NCBI GenBank assembly: GCA_000155435.1 | Contig: DS990260.1 | Location: 749,314 to 813,313, forward strand | Direction: 5' to 3' | From: Clostridiales bacterium 1_7_47FAA | Lineage (GTDB): Bacteria; Bacillota; Clostridia; Lachnospirales; Lachnospiraceae | Length of the DNA stretch: 64,000 nt | In this document: positions 7,953 through 20,050 of the stretch, in pieces | How positions within the stretch are numbered: position 1 is the first letter of the stretch | How the letters are laid out: every line of letters starts with the position of its first letter | Position numbers and translations under genes: made by a program | The notes under the pieces: model-generated | Database searches by the model: none | Told to the model about the DNA's origin: nothing | What the model saw: the letters and a program-made list of their open reading frames with translations, nothing else

Positions 7953-10030
7953 CTAATGTCCCATTAAGCCCTGCAGCTTATCCACAATCTCCTCCAGCTC
8001 CGTAACCATTGGCATGCAATTGCCGCCGCTGCAGAGATAAAACGCTGCCCCTTTTCCAGGAAGCGGATAATCCCTGGTATAAGGGGCCAGCTCTCCAAGT
8101 GCCTGCGCATTATCTTCTGTTTTTACGGTCACCGACAATCCCGGTGTGGTCTGCCCCAGACAGCCGAGCCTGTCCAGCAGCCGTGTCCGCTCTTCACCGG
8201 CATAAGATGGGGACAGGACACACACCAGTTCTTTTGTCGGATACAGCACATCCATCATGACCAGCAGCCCATAGCTGTGGCCCGGTGGATATCCGGCCAT
8301 GGCGCCGGCCAGATAGCGAAGCTGCTTATCCAGTATCTCCTGCCACTGCACCTCTCCTGTAATCTGGGCCAGCTGCTGAAGTACACGTGCAGCCGCAGAA
8401 TTTCCTGACGGCACCGCCCCGTCATAGGCTTCCTTTGTCCTTACGATCAGCTGCTCCCCGTCCTCTGCATACAGATAGAAACCGCCGCGTTCCCGGTCAA
8501 AGAATTGCAGGACCATGGTTTTCGCCCAGTAAACCGCCTGTTCCAGATAACCAGTCCCAAATGTGACTTCGTACAGTTCCAGCAACGCCAGCACATAACA
8601 GGCATAGTCATCCAGTTTCCCCTGGCCCGCGGCATCCCCGTCCCGGTAGCGCACCAGCAGACGCCCATCCTTCACAAGGTGTGTCCTGATAAATGCCTCA
8701 GCCCGTACAGCCATATCCACATACTGCCCTGCGCCCAGCACTGCCCCGGCCATTGCACATGCGCATATCATCCATCCGTTCCATGAGACCAGGATCTTAT
8801 CATCCTTGTGGAGATGCGCCCTGCGGATACGGTATTCATATAACTTCCTGCGGGAGGCTTCCTTCCCGGCAGTCTCGTAATCCTCATTTCCCAGCAGATT
8901 CGGTATATTCTTTCCTTCAAAGTTTCCTATTCCGGTAATCCCAAATTGACTGCAGAAGTCCGCCCCATCTTCCGGCCCCAGCACCTGTTTTATTTCCTCA
9001 GGCGTGAACACATAATACCTGCCCTCCACGCCATCGCTGTCCGCATCCTGCCCGCAGTAGAAGCCTCCTGAAGCATGGGTCAGTTCCGCTTCCACATAAC
9101 CAAGGATTCTTTGCACCACACGGGCATACAGCCCCCGCCCGGTAAGGCCGTATGCCTTTGCATAGGCCATCGCCAGCAGGGCATTGTCATAAAGCATTTT
9201 TTCAAAATGGGGCACCAGCCACTGTTCATCCGTGGAATATCTGGAAAAACCGCCGCCAATGTGGTCAAAAATCCCTCCCCTGTACATCTGTACCAGGGTA
9301 TCCATCGCCATGTCCACTGCCCCTGGCTTGTTTTCCCTTACCCCGTATTCCATCAGGAACATAATGTTGTGGGGCGTGGGGAACTTAGGCGCCTGGCCAA
9401 AGCCTCCATTCTTTTTATCGAAGCCATCCCCAAAGAGCCTGAAGGCCCGGTGCACCACTTCCAATCCCGGTTCTGCCGACACATCCGCCTGTTCCTGTTC
9501 CTTTAAAAAGGCCTCTATCCGGCCCGCACCCTCAAGGAGCCGTTCCCGTCCCCCCTTCCACTGCGCCGACACCGCTGCCAGCAGTTCCTCCAGTCCCACC
9601 CTGCCATACCGCGCTTTGGGCGGAAAATAGGTCCCGGAAAAAAACGGCCTGCAGTCAGGCGTCATGATGATGGTCAGCGGCCACCCGCCCTGCCCGTTCA
9701 TGGCCTGACAGACCGACATGTATACGGAATCCACATCCGGCCGTTCCTCCCGGTCCACCTTAATACAGATATAGTCCCTGTTTAAAATCCCGGCAATCCC
9801 TTCATTTTCAAAGGACTCCCGTTCCATCACATGGCACCAGTGACATGTACTTTTCCTGCGGACCGTCAGCTATACCCAATAGATAGGAAAACAGGCTTAT
9901 CCTGCGACCTTGCTTTCTCAAATGCCTCCTCCCCCCACGGATACCACTGCACCGGATTATATGCGTGCTGCAGCAGGTAGGGTGATTTTTCATTGATTAA
10001 CCTATTGGGTTCATTCTTATGATTGTCCAC
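7953..10030 (-). pseudogene. DUF255 thioredoxin-like / six-hairpin glycosidase-fold protein (YyaL/SPATA20 type), split by a 20-base insertion
   Basis: Two abutting frames together make the full family protein. The first starts at GTG 10030 after a strong AAAGGAGGTG and encodes the N-terminal [19 protein letters not shown] segment up to SIGYS, then TGA. The second resumes at TCHWCHVMERESF and runs to the normal end. Removing bases 9849-9868 restores one frame of 685 residues, the expected family length. The domains are a DUF255 thioredoxin-like fold (residues 1-165) with a CHWC active site, then an N-acylglucosamine-2-epimerase-like alpha/alpha barrel. The cellular role of the family is poorly known. 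The insertion falls directly before the CxxC motif. Read literally, the gene is broken. An assembly error or unusual decoding is not excluded. Confidence 0.8.
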
Positions 10031-10050
10031 GGGACCACCTCCTTTCTCAG

Positions 10051-10088
10051 AAAGAGGATATGTCTGCGGCTGCATACATATCCTCTTT
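10051..10088. terminator. 13-bp perfect hairpin after the methyltransferase gene
   Basis: AAAGAGGATATGT (10051-10063) pairs perfectly with ACATATCCTCTTT (10076-10088). It lies about 50 bases beyond the TrmH-type gene stop and just before the ribosome site of the DUF255 gene. There is only a short T-rich tail, so it may act as a weak terminator or an intercistronic processing stem. Confidence 0.5.
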
Positions 10089-10136
10089 GGCTTATTTGCT
10101 ATTGATTTTCCTCAGTTAGCTTCCCCGGTTTGTCCC

Positions 10137-11000
10137 TTAATTATTCCCTGGCGGATATGACCCGCTGTCCTCATGGAAAGCCCTCCCAATCTGCCAGAAC
10201 ATAACCGCGCTTGCCGCTGCAACATTTAAGGAATCCACGCCGTGGGACATGGGGATACGGACCGTGTAATCGCAGTCCGCAATGGTTTCTTTTGACAGCC
10301 CGTCCCCTTCTGTCCCCAGGATGACTGCCAGTTTATCTTCCGCCATCAGCCCCGCATCGTCAATGCAGATGGAATCATCGCCAAGAGCCATTGCCGCCGT
10401 CTTAAATCCCATCCCGCGCAGCCGGCTGATTCCCGGCTGGGGCCAGGAACACCGGCTGTCCAGGATGGTCCACGGGATCTGGAAGACAGTCCCCATGCTC
10501 ACCCGGATGGCACGCCGGTACAGCGGGTTGCTGCAGGCGGCCGTCAGCAGGACGGCGTCCATGCCCAGGGCAGCTGCAGAGCGGAAAACAGCCCCTATAT
10601 TGGTGGGATTCATCACATTTTCCAGCACTGCAATCCGGCGGGCGCCCCCGCAGACATCCTCTAAACCCGGCAGCGGCGGGCGGTACATGGCGCACAGCAT
10701 CCCCCGGGTCAGGTGGAATCCGGTCAGCTGCGTAAGCACGTGAAATTCAGCGGTATAAACAGGTATCTCCCCGCAGCGCTGTATGATATCCCTGGCCTGT
10801 GTCCCCACGTGCCTGGTTTCCATCAGCAGGGATATGGGGACGCATCCCGCGTCCAGGGCGCGCTCTATGACCTTGGGACTTTCCGCGATGAAAATCCCTT
10901 TTTCCGGCTCATGGCGGTTTAAAAGCTGTCCTTCCGTGAGCCGGGCGTAGATATCCAGTTCCGGGGCGGAAAAATCCGTTATTTCAATGATATTCGGCAT
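10137..11000 (-). CDS. TrmH/SpoU-family RNA 2'-O-methyltransferase
   Basis: A 287-residue SPOUT enzyme that should transfer a methyl group from S-adenosylmethionine to a ribose 2'-OH in tRNA or rRNA. All three SpoU motifs are visible: motif 1 NPTNIGAVFRSAAALG (about 131-146), motif 2 VILGTEGDGLS, and motif 3 IPMSHGVDSLNVAAASAV, which build the trefoil-knot cofactor site. The N-terminal extension looks like the substrate-binding domain of TrmH-type rRNA methyltransferases. It follows the AAA+ gene after 61 bases that contain a CAGATAT/ATATCTG stem. The target nucleotide cannot be predicted. Confidence 0.9.
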   Translation of the reverse strand: MPNIIEITDFSAPELDIYARLTEGQLLNRHEPEKGIFIAESPKVIERALDAGCVPISLLMETRHVGTQARDIIQRCGEIPVYTAEFHVLTQLTGFHLTRGMLCAMYRPPLPGLEDVCGGARRIAVLENVMNPTNIGAVFRSAAALGMDAVLLTAACSNPLYRRAIRVSMGTVFQIPWTILDSRCSWPQPGISRLRGMGFKTAAMALGDDSICIDDAGLMAEDKLAVILGTEGDGLSKETIADCDYTVRIPMSHGVDSLNVAAASAVMFWQIGRAFHEDSGSYPPGNN

Positions 11001-11061
11001 AAACCTCCTCCTGATCCATAATCTGTCAGATATCCGGGCATATCTGCGCTAATCCGGCCGT

Positions 11062-12546
11062 CTATCCCAGAAGTCTACGCACCATCCCCGCGTCAAAGGT
11101 AACAGACGGGACATGGTTGACCTCTATCTGGTAAAGCGCATTGGCAGCCATGTGTTCCGCCGCCTGCTCCAAATCACGGATTCCCGTGGTGTTGGAATAC
11201 TTTTCAATCACCGCGTCAACGGCATCCGGGGGCACCACACATTCCTGTTCAGCCAGCCCCATGCGCCTGAGGACCTTGGGCAGTGAATAGTTTGAGAATA
11301 TGATTTTCTTTTCCTCCGGCGTATAATCAGGGATGTCTATCACTGCAAAGCGGGACATCAGGGGCGCGCTAATCTGGCTCTTATCATTGGCAGTGGCAAT
11401 GGGGTAGACGCCTCCGGTGGGTATCATGCACTCAATATAGTTGTCGGTAAACCCAAGATTGTCCAGAAGGGTCAGCAGGACATCTGCCGGATTGCTGCTG
11501 CCCTTGCCCGAGGACGCCTTATCCAGCTCATTGATGATAAAAACAAGGTTGGATTCCCCTGCCATGGAGAATGCCTCCATGATGATGCCCGACTTTGCAT
11601 TCGTATAGATACGGGAACTGCCGGTGAGCTGTTCCGAATCATTGATGGAACTCATATCAAGGGTCGTCCACGGAAGCTTCAGGATACGGGCCACCGCATA
11701 GGCAATCTGCGACTTGCCGGTTCCGGCAGGCCCCACCAGCAGCATACCGTACGCGGGAAGGGTGTGGGTACGGTTAATCTGTATGATGGTTTCAATGATC
11801 CGCTGTTTCACCCGCTCCATGCCGTAAAGCTCCTCATCCAGGATACGGCGGGCCTCCTGGGGATCAATGGACTCAAAATAATTATTTTTCCACTGGATGT
11901 TCATCATGATGGAGAGGGCACGCTGGGCATGGCGCCTCTCTTCCGGGGTGACTTCATGGGAACGTGCAACGGCAAGGTTCCTCCTGGCCCAGAGCCGGAT
12001 ATTGTCAGGAAGGGTCCTGCCTGCACAGTTCATGAAATCCGATATGCTCTGCAGGCTGGTCAGCTTCATATTGTCGCCGCCCACCTCCTGCTCTTCCTCT
12101 TCCAGCTCATCCGCCGGGGCGCTGCTTGCCAGCAGCCTGTCTATCATGAACTGGAGGAAACCATCCTCGGCAGAAAGTTTGGTCCCGCCCCCAAAGGCCA
12201 CCTCGCGTATCTTATAAACCGCATACCCATCTTCCCGGTTCTGGCCGGACAGACGCACGCTGATGTGGTTTTCCCCCAGCCACTTGAGAAGGCTGATGAA
12301 ACGGGCGTCAACCTGCAGGATATCCGCCGGAAATGTCCCGTCCTTCTCCTTGAATTCAAAGGCCGTCTGCCTGGCCTGGTTGGCAAACACACCGCAGGAA
12401 TGATGCTTCCATGCCCGCCTGCTGTTATCCAGGACCACCATGGGCCTTTCCGGGGTTGCGGTTGTTTCATTGGAACGCAGCACCGTGTAGGTGCATACGC
12501 ACTCCTGTTTCTTATCTGGTGTATGATTGAAATCAAATACCGGCAT
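11062..12546 (-). CDS. Lon-like AAA+ ATPase without a protease domain
   Basis: A 494-residue protein. Residues 1-160 are an unfamiliar N-terminal region ending in an acidic stretch (ADELEEEEQE). Residues 230-494 are an AAA+ module close to that of Lon: Walker A GPAGTGKS (272-279), a sensor-1-like TAND segment, the arginine region MSRFAVIDIPDY, and sensor 2 GIRDLEQA. The Walker B is LVFIINELDK, with Asn where Lon has the Mg-binding Asp. The protein stops where the Lon serine-lysine protease domain would begin, so it is probably a remodelling ATPase rather than a protease. It starts 34 bases after the MCP gene, with GGGAGG ahead of ATG. The substrate is unknown. Confidence 0.8.
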   Translation of the reverse strand: MPVFDFNHTPDKKQECVCTYTVLRSNETTATPERPMVVLDNSRRAWKHHSCGVFANQARQTAFEFKEKDGTFPADILQVDARFISLLKWLGENHISVRLSGQNREDGYAVYKIREVAFGGGTKLSAEDGFLQFMIDRLLASSAPADELEEEEQEVGGDNMKLTSLQSISDFMNCAGRTLPDNIRLWARRNLAVARSHEVTPEERRHAQRALSIMMNIQWKNNYFESIDPQEARRILDEELYGMERVKQRIIETIIQINRTHTLPAYGMLLVGPAGTGKSQIAYAVARILKLPWTTLDMSSINDSEQLTGSSRIYTNAKSGIIMEAFSMAGESNLVFIINELDKASSGKGSSNPADVLLTLLDNLGFTDNYIECMIPTGGVYPIATANDKSQISAPLMSRFAVIDIPDYTPEEKKIIFSNYSLPKVLRRMGLAEQECVVPPDAVDAVIEKYSNTTGIRDLEQAAEHMAANALYQIEVNHVPSVTFDAGMVRRLLG

Positions 12547-12580
12547 TGTATGATCCTCCCTTGCTTATTACCCATATATT

Positions 12581-14269
12581 TTAAAGCTTATCCGGCTTCA
12601 GACGGAACTGCCCTGTCAGTGATTTCAGGAACTGTGCCTGGGCCGACAGCTCCTCACTGGCAGCCGCGCTTTCTTCCGCTGTTGCGGAATTGGTCTGCAC
12701 CACATCGGATATCTGGTCAATCCCCTTCTCAATCTGGCGGATGGACAGCGCCTGCTGCCTGGAGGCGGCGGCAATCCGTCCCACGCTCTCCGTCACAAGC
12801 CGTACGCTATCAAGTACCGTTTCGAGGGAACGGGCAGTCTCATCCGCTATATCCGTACCGGCCCGTATGCTGTCCAGGGAAGCCATGATCAGTGATGCTG
12901 TATTCTTAGATGCCTCTGACGATCTGATTGCCAGGTTGCGTATTTCCTCCGCGACCACGGAAAATCCTTTTCCGGCCTCGCCCGCCCTTGCAGCTTCCAC
13001 AGCCGCATTCAGCGCCAGGATATTGGTCTGGAACGCTATGTCATCAATTGTCTTGATGATTTTACCGATTTCACGGGAACTGCTGCTTATGTCCGCCATG
13101 GCTGCCATCATGTCCTGCATCCTGCGGTTACTTTCTTCCGTCTCATCCCCGGCTGCACCGGCCCTCTGGCTTGCCTCCCCGGCATGATCCGCATTCTCTT
13201 TCACCTGACCGGAAATACTCATGATGTTTGCTGCCAGTTCTTCAATGGATGCCGCCTGTTCCGCCGCCCCCTGCGAAAGGAGCTGGGCGCCGGATGACAC
13301 CTGGCTGGCTTCAGATGCCACCTGGTCGGAAGACAGGTTAATCTGTGACAGCGTATTGCTCAAAGAGTCTTCTATCTGCCTTATGGAGTCAAGCACCTTG
13401 ATAAAATCACCCTCATACTGCTCCGGTACCCTGCTCTGTACGGCAAAGTCCCCTTCTGCCATCCTGCCCAAAAGATACCCTTCGTCGTGCAAAATTGACT
13501 TAAGGGTGCCGGATGCCCTGCGCATGCTTTCGGCCAGGGAACCCAGCTCATCCCTGGAGGTATACTGGATGGCGGCGGCATTCAGGTTGCCGTGGGCCAG
13601 ATTCTCTGCCGCCTGCTCCAGCTCGGCAACCGGCACAGTGATGGATCTGGTAATATAGGTGCTGAACATAAGGCTGGCCAGGACACTGCCAATGCCCAGG
13701 ACCCCCAACATGAATATGGCCTTTATCTGGCTTTGGCGCAAACCGGATATCAGCTCTTCGCCTTTTAAATTGCTGTTTTCTATCAGCAGGTCCAGCTCTG
13801 CCTGGGCGGCTTTTATGGTGGGGATGTTATTGGCCTCCATATATGCAACGGCTTCCTTATTCCTGTTCTGGCTGGCCAGGGACATTACTGTCTCCCTCAT
13901 GGGCGCCAGCCGGTCAAGCTGGTCCTCAAGCCGGTCAACAATCTGCTGGTCACTCTTAAAATGCTCCCGCACAAAGGGAATCTGATTCTCTATTTCCTGG
14001 GCAGAGGCCTTGGCATTTTCCATGGCGTCAGATATGAGGGCTTCATCCTCATTGACGATGGTCCGGTATACTGCCTTCTGCATCCGTTCAAAATTGGAAT
14101 TGATGATATTGGCGCTGCCCTTCACAAGGAACGGGCCATCGTAAAACACCTCAATCTGGCGGCTTAAACTTACCAGGTTGATGATGCTCACAGCGGTTCC
14201 TGCAACAAGTAAGATAAGCAATACCGCATATGATATAACCAGTTTTTTTCCAAGCTTCATATTCTTCAT
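12581..14269 (-). CDS. Methyl-accepting chemotaxis protein
   Basis: A transmembrane chemoreceptor of about 562 residues starting at [10 protein letters not shown], with GGCAGGAG nine bases upstream. Upstream in-frame starts lack a spaced ribosome site. There is a membrane helix near residues 9-29, then an extracytoplasmic four-helix-bundle-like sensor with a [10 protein letters not shown]-type coiled region, a second membrane helix near 180-200, HAMP ([17 protein letters not shown]), and a long cytoplasmic coiled coil. The signalling tip is [20 protein letters not shown], which contacts CheA and CheW. No che genes are in the window, so its partners are elsewhere. It leads an apparent operon with the AAA+ and TrmH-type genes. 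Confidence 0.93.
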   Translation of the reverse strand: MKNMKLGKKLVISYAVLLILLVAGTAVSIINLVSLSRQIEVFYDGPFLVKGSANIINSNFERMQKAVYRTIVNEDEALISDAMENAKASAQEIENQIPFVREHFKSDQQIVDRLEDQLDRLAPMRETVMSLASQNRNKEAVAYMEANNIPTIKAAQAELDLLIENSNLKGEELISGLRQSQIKAIFMLGVLGIGSVLASLMFSTYITRSITVPVAELEQAAENLAHGNLNAAAIQYTSRDELGSLAESMRRASGTLKSILHDEGYLLGRMAEGDFAVQSRVPEQYEGDFIKVLDSIRQIEDSLSNTLSQINLSSDQVASEASQVSSGAQLLSQGAAEQAASIEELAANIMSISGQVKENADHAGEASQRAGAAGDETEESNRRMQDMMAAMADISSSSREIGKIIKTIDDIAFQTNILALNAAVEAARAGEAGKGFSVVAEEIRNLAIRSSEASKNTASLIMASLDSIRAGTDIADETARSLETVLDSVRLVTESVGRIAAASRQQALSIRQIEKGIDQISDVVQTNSATAEESAAASEELSAQAQFLKSLTGQFRLKPDKL

Positions 14270-14345
14270 CCGTGACATCTCCTGCCGCCTTATAAAGGCC
14301 ATACTAATCAGTCTGTTTTCCTTAAACCATATTAACACCGCCCTA

Positions 14346-14374
14346 AGTATAGCAAAGCATTGGAGAAATATCAA
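14346..14374 (-). promoter_or_regulatory. Sigma-A promoter of the MCP gene
   Basis: TTGATA, 17 bases, TATACT, with TTTGC just before the -10. It lies about 77 bases upstream of the chosen MCP start. Confidence 0.75.
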
Positions 14375-14401
14375 CCGCAGGAGGAAATGACACATAAAAT
14401 C

Positions 14402-14439
14402 ATAAAAAATAAGCAGGGCACCCTATCCTGATGCCCTGC
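14402..14439 (-). terminator. Terminator of the glv-like operon
   Basis: GCAGGGCA and TGCCCTGC form a perfect stem around an 11-base loop, followed on the minus strand by TTATTTTTTAT. It lies about 100 bases after the dehydrogenase stop codon. Confidence 0.85.
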
Positions 14440-14539
14440 ACAGATGCTTATTAAATACTGTGAAGCCGGTAAAATCTTGTAAAGCTGGTAAGATCCCAGA
14501 AGTAAAAACCAAGCCTGTCCGTCGCTTTTCCGGTGTGAT

Positions 14540-15559
14540 TCACGGTGCGATGATATACTTTCCCTTCGCCCTCAGTTCCTGTCCGGACAGGATGTCTTTA
14601 AGCTTATCAAGACCGCATACTTCCGCCACCATGCTGCTGACGTCTATCCTTCCTGAGTCAATCAGGTCCAGCGCCCTTTGCTGTGTGTATGGATTGATAT
14701 AGGAGGATTTCAGTTCCAGTTCTTTACGGAATATCTCAAAGGGTTTTACCGCAATCTGCTCATCCGGCCCGGTAAGGCCGAACATCATCACGGTTCCTTT
14801 TGGTCCTGCTATCTCTACGGCCTGGCTGATGGTAGACGGCCGTCCCACACACTCGATGACGGCCTGGACCCAGCAAAGGCCATTGGCCTTCAGGGCGGCC
14901 TTTACATCCTCATGGACCGGATCAATGCACACATCCGCCCCCAGGGCCTTTCCCGTCATCCGCTTGGATTCCACCGGTTCCACCAGGGCAATCCTGGCTG
15001 CGCCGGCCAGCCTGGCCAGCTGCACCATCAAAAGCCCTATCATGCCGCCCCCGATCACGACCACCTGGTGTCCCGGCTGGATCCCACACATATCAATCCC
15101 GTGCAGGCAGCATGCCACAGGTTCCGCCATGGCTCCCTGCTGGAAGGTGGTGTGCTCCCCCAGAAGATAGACCTGGCCCTCATCCACCGCGCAGAACTCC
15201 GCAAAGCCCCCATTTACAGTTGTCCCATATCCTGTCATGTGTTCACAGAAATGGGCATAGCCGTTCCTGCATGGCCCGCAGCTTTTGCAATAGCGGTTCG
15301 GGTCAATGCACACCCGGTCCCCAGGCTTATAACGCCGGGCCAGTTCCCCGGTCCTGACCACAATCCCCGAAAACTCATGGCCCAGTATGGTTGGCGGCGT
15401 TACCTCTGCCGCGCCTTTATCCCCTTCATATATGTGGACGTCCGTGCCGCAGACACCGCATGCCTTTACCTGGATCAGCACATCCCCCGGACCTGCTTCC
15501 GGCATTTTGGTATCCTCAATCCTCAAATCATGTTTCCCGTAAAATACCGCACTTTTCAT
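14540..15559 (-). CDS. Zinc-dependent medium-chain alcohol/polyol dehydrogenase
   Basis: A 339-residue sorbitol-dehydrogenase-like enzyme that would oxidise a secondary alcohol or polyol with NAD(P). Visible are the catalytic zinc region CGVCGTDVH and GHEFSG, a structural zinc loop with four Cys (CKSCGPCRNGYAHFCEH region), and a Rossmann fold GGGMIGLLMVQLA. The start at MKSAVFYGKH has AAAGG upstream. The longer frame reading into ATGGAAAAT repeats is rejected. It is the last gene of the glv-like operon, so it may act on a sugar alcohol or on a product of the phospho-glucosidase. Its presence there is unusual, and the substrate is not known. Confidence 0.88.
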   Translation of the reverse strand: MKSAVFYGKHDLRIEDTKMPEAGPGDVLIQVKACGVCGTDVHIYEGDKGAAEVTPPTILGHEFSGIVVRTGELARRYKPGDRVCIDPNRYCKSCGPCRNGYAHFCEHMTGYGTTVNGGFAEFCAVDEGQVYLLGEHTTFQQGAMAEPVACCLHGIDMCGIQPGHQVVVIGGGMIGLLMVQLARLAGAARIALVEPVESKRMTGKALGADVCIDPVHEDVKAALKANGLCWVQAVIECVGRPSTISQAVEIAGPKGTVMMFGLTGPDEQIAVKPFEIFRKELELKSSYINPYTQQRALDLIDSGRIDVSSMVAEVCGLDKLKDILSGQELRAKGKYIIAP

Positions 15560-15590
15560 ATAATCAGCCTTTCGTCCTTTCTCATGGTTT

Positions 15591-15634
15591 CCCCATGATT
15601 TTCCATTATTTTCCATCATCCCCCATGATTTTCC
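15591..15634. repeat. Short direct repeats ahead of the dehydrogenase
   Basis: CCCCATGATTTTCC occurs at 15591-15604 and again at 15621-15634, with a partial copy between. On the minus strand this reads as a 10-base tandem ATGGAAAAT-like array. It looks like local slippage in the spacer after the GH4 gene. Confidence 0.55.
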
Positions 15635-15635
15635 C

Positions 15636-18600
<2,965 letters not shown>

Positions 18601-18743
18601 TGTACATCCTCCTTATCTGAATTTGATGTTTTCCTGCAAGACGTCTTTGCTTTTGTGACTTCATTTTAGCGCGTCCCTGGCGCCAGTTCAATAGCCCGGG
18701 GCCATTTAAGGAACAGGTACAGCTTTAAATCTTCTGCACATTT

Positions 18744-18772
18744 TTTGTACTTACGCACACAAAAGGTAACAA
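18744..18772 (-). promoter_or_regulatory. Promoter of the glvC-glvA-dehydrogenase operon
   Basis: TTGTTA, 17 bases, TACAAA on the minus strand. It lies inside an inverted repeat, TTTTTTGT (18741-18748) and ACAAAAAA (18769-18776), that could be the RpiR regulator's site. The roughly 140-base leader also holds the palindrome AAGACGTCTT at 18638-18647. Confidence 0.55.
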
Positions 18773-18817
18773 AAAATGCTCAAAACCAGCTGTTTCCAGC
18801 ATATCTTTTTGAGCATT
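18771..18817 (-). terminator. Terminator after the RpiR regulator gene
   Basis: On the minus strand, AATGCTCAAAA pairs with TTTTGAGCATT (11 bp) and runs into a TTTTTT tract. The tract overlaps the -35 region of the downstream glvC promoter. Confidence 0.8.
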
Positions 18818-18842
18818 CTGCCATTCATATGAACATACAGGT

Positions 18843-19607
18843 TCACAGTTCTTCCTGTTTCCGTTTCAGGTACATCATGTATTTCACACACATAAGCTCC
18901 ACCACGTTAAAATAAGAGCTGCAGGTCTCAAAGGCAACGCCTCCCTTGTTCAGGAGGAGGTTGGGGTTGATATAAAGGTTCCTGTCACACAGCCTGGATA
19001 CCTGGTTGTCGCTCAGCCGTGTGATGGATATGGTGTAGGTCCCCTTTGACTTCAGCTTCTTGGCCGCGGACACAGCCATCTCAGTCTCCCCTGACAGGGA
19101 AATGATTACCACCAGGTCATGTTCATCCATATCCTCCAGCGCCATGGTCAGCTCACTCCTGCCGTATAGGGTCACAAAAAACCGTTTGACATTCATGAAC
19201 ATCCGCTTCATCATCTGTACCGCCGCATACTGTGTCTCTCCTGTGCCAAATGCAAAGAGACGCCTGGCAAGGAAAATATGCTCACAAATTTCTTCCATAT
19301 CCGTATCCCTGATGCTGCTGATGCACTTCATATAATTGCCGCACACCTCATCCAGCAGTACGTCCTTTTGCACCTGGTCCGCGTCATATTCCAGTTTTAA
19401 ATGGATTTTAAATTCCCGGAATCCCTTAAACCCCAGCTTTTGTGTAAACCTGGATATGGTGGTCCTGGATATGCAGCAGACATCGGCCAGTTCCTCAATG
19501 GAGATGTCGCAGCATTGTTTTTTGTGGGACTGTATGTATTGCCAGATTAACAGGTCATTATCATTCAGTTTATTGTAGTTGCTGTTTACCAGTTCTTCCA
19601 GGCGCAT
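18843..19607 (-). CDS. glvR: RpiR/MurR-family regulator (GlvR type)
   Basis: A 254-residue regulator. The N-terminal helix-turn-helix (ISIEELADVCCISRTTISRFTQ region) is followed by a SIS sugar-phosphate-binding domain (residues about 105-240, with the LFAFGTGETQYAA start and VVIISLSGET phosphate loop). Length and position upstream of EIICB and GH4 match GlvR, the activator of the glv operon in Bacillus subtilis. It should sense phosphorylated alpha-glucoside or a product. It has its own promoter and terminator, so it is a separate unit from glvC. Confidence 0.88.
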   Translation of the reverse strand: MRLEELVNSNYNKLNDNDLLIWQYIQSHKKQCCDISIEELADVCCISRTTISRFTQKLGFKGFREFKIHLKLEYDADQVQKDVLLDEVCGNYMKCISSIRDTDMEEICEHIFLARRLFAFGTGETQYAAVQMMKRMFMNVKRFFVTLYGRSELTMALEDMDEHDLVVIISLSGETEMAVSAAKKLKSKGTYTISITRLSDNQVSRLCDRNLYINPNLLLNKGGVAFETCSSYFNVVELMCVKYMMYLKRKQEEL

Positions 19608-19649
19608 GGGGACCTCCCTTTGGTGTGCTGTGTATCATGTGTTGGTATT

Positions 19650-19678
19650 ATTTTAGCAGATGGAAGGGGAAACTGCAA
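19650..19678 (-). promoter_or_regulatory. Promoter of the RpiR regulator gene
   Basis: TTGCAG, 17 bases, TAAAAT on the minus strand, about 40 bases upstream of the ATG and downstream of the EIIA gene stop. Confidence 0.65.
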
Positions 19679-19705
19679 ATGGATGCTGTTATCTATGTCT
19701 TTCCT

Positions 19706-20017
19706 TTATTTCACAATCATCTTATATGTCTCAATGAACTCATCCGCCAATATACCGAACATTTCCGCACTCATCATCTGGTCCTCCGCATGCATGAGGA
19801 TTAAATCAAAACCAATCTGATTCCCGTCCGCAGCCTGGGTAATCAGGTTAAAATGACTTTCATGTCCCAGGGAAAACGCCTCTTTTCCCTCCTGTACCAG
19901 CTGTTCTGCTCTTTCAAAATCCCCTTTTCTTGCTTCCCTGATTGCTTCGATATAACAGGAACGGGCAGTGCCTACCGCACTGACAATCTGGATGCTGACC
20001 TGCTCAATTTCACTCAT
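19706..20017 (-). CDS. licA: PTS lactose/cellobiose-type EIIA
   Basis: A 103-residue cytoplasmic EIIA of the lactose/cellobiose (Lac) family. The phosphorylated His is in LILMHAEDQMM, the conserved active-site strand, and LGHESHFNLI is the second conserved His segment. It accepts phosphate from HPr and passes it to the EIIB encoded just upstream. It is the last gene of the beta-glucoside operon. The symbol is by analogy with the Bacillus lic operon. Confidence 0.9.
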   Translation of the reverse strand: MSEIEQVSIQIVSAVGTARSCYIEAIREARKGDFERAEQLVQEGKEAFSLGHESHFNLITQAADGNQIGFDLILMHAEDQMMSAEMFGILADEFIETYKMIVK

Positions 20018-20050
20018 CTATCCTCTTTCCTCCCACTTACAGTTTAACCT

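Noticed and set aside
11764-12888. A 374-residue plus-strand frame
   Set aside because: Antisense to the AAA+ ATPase and the 3' end of the MCP gene.
14678-15598. A 306-residue plus-strand frame
   Set aside because: Antisense to the zinc dehydrogenase, which has intact zinc motifs.
18638-18647. AAGACGTCTT palindrome as a catabolite-response element
   Set aside because: Spacing and bases do not fit the cre consensus; kept only as a possible regulator site in the leader.
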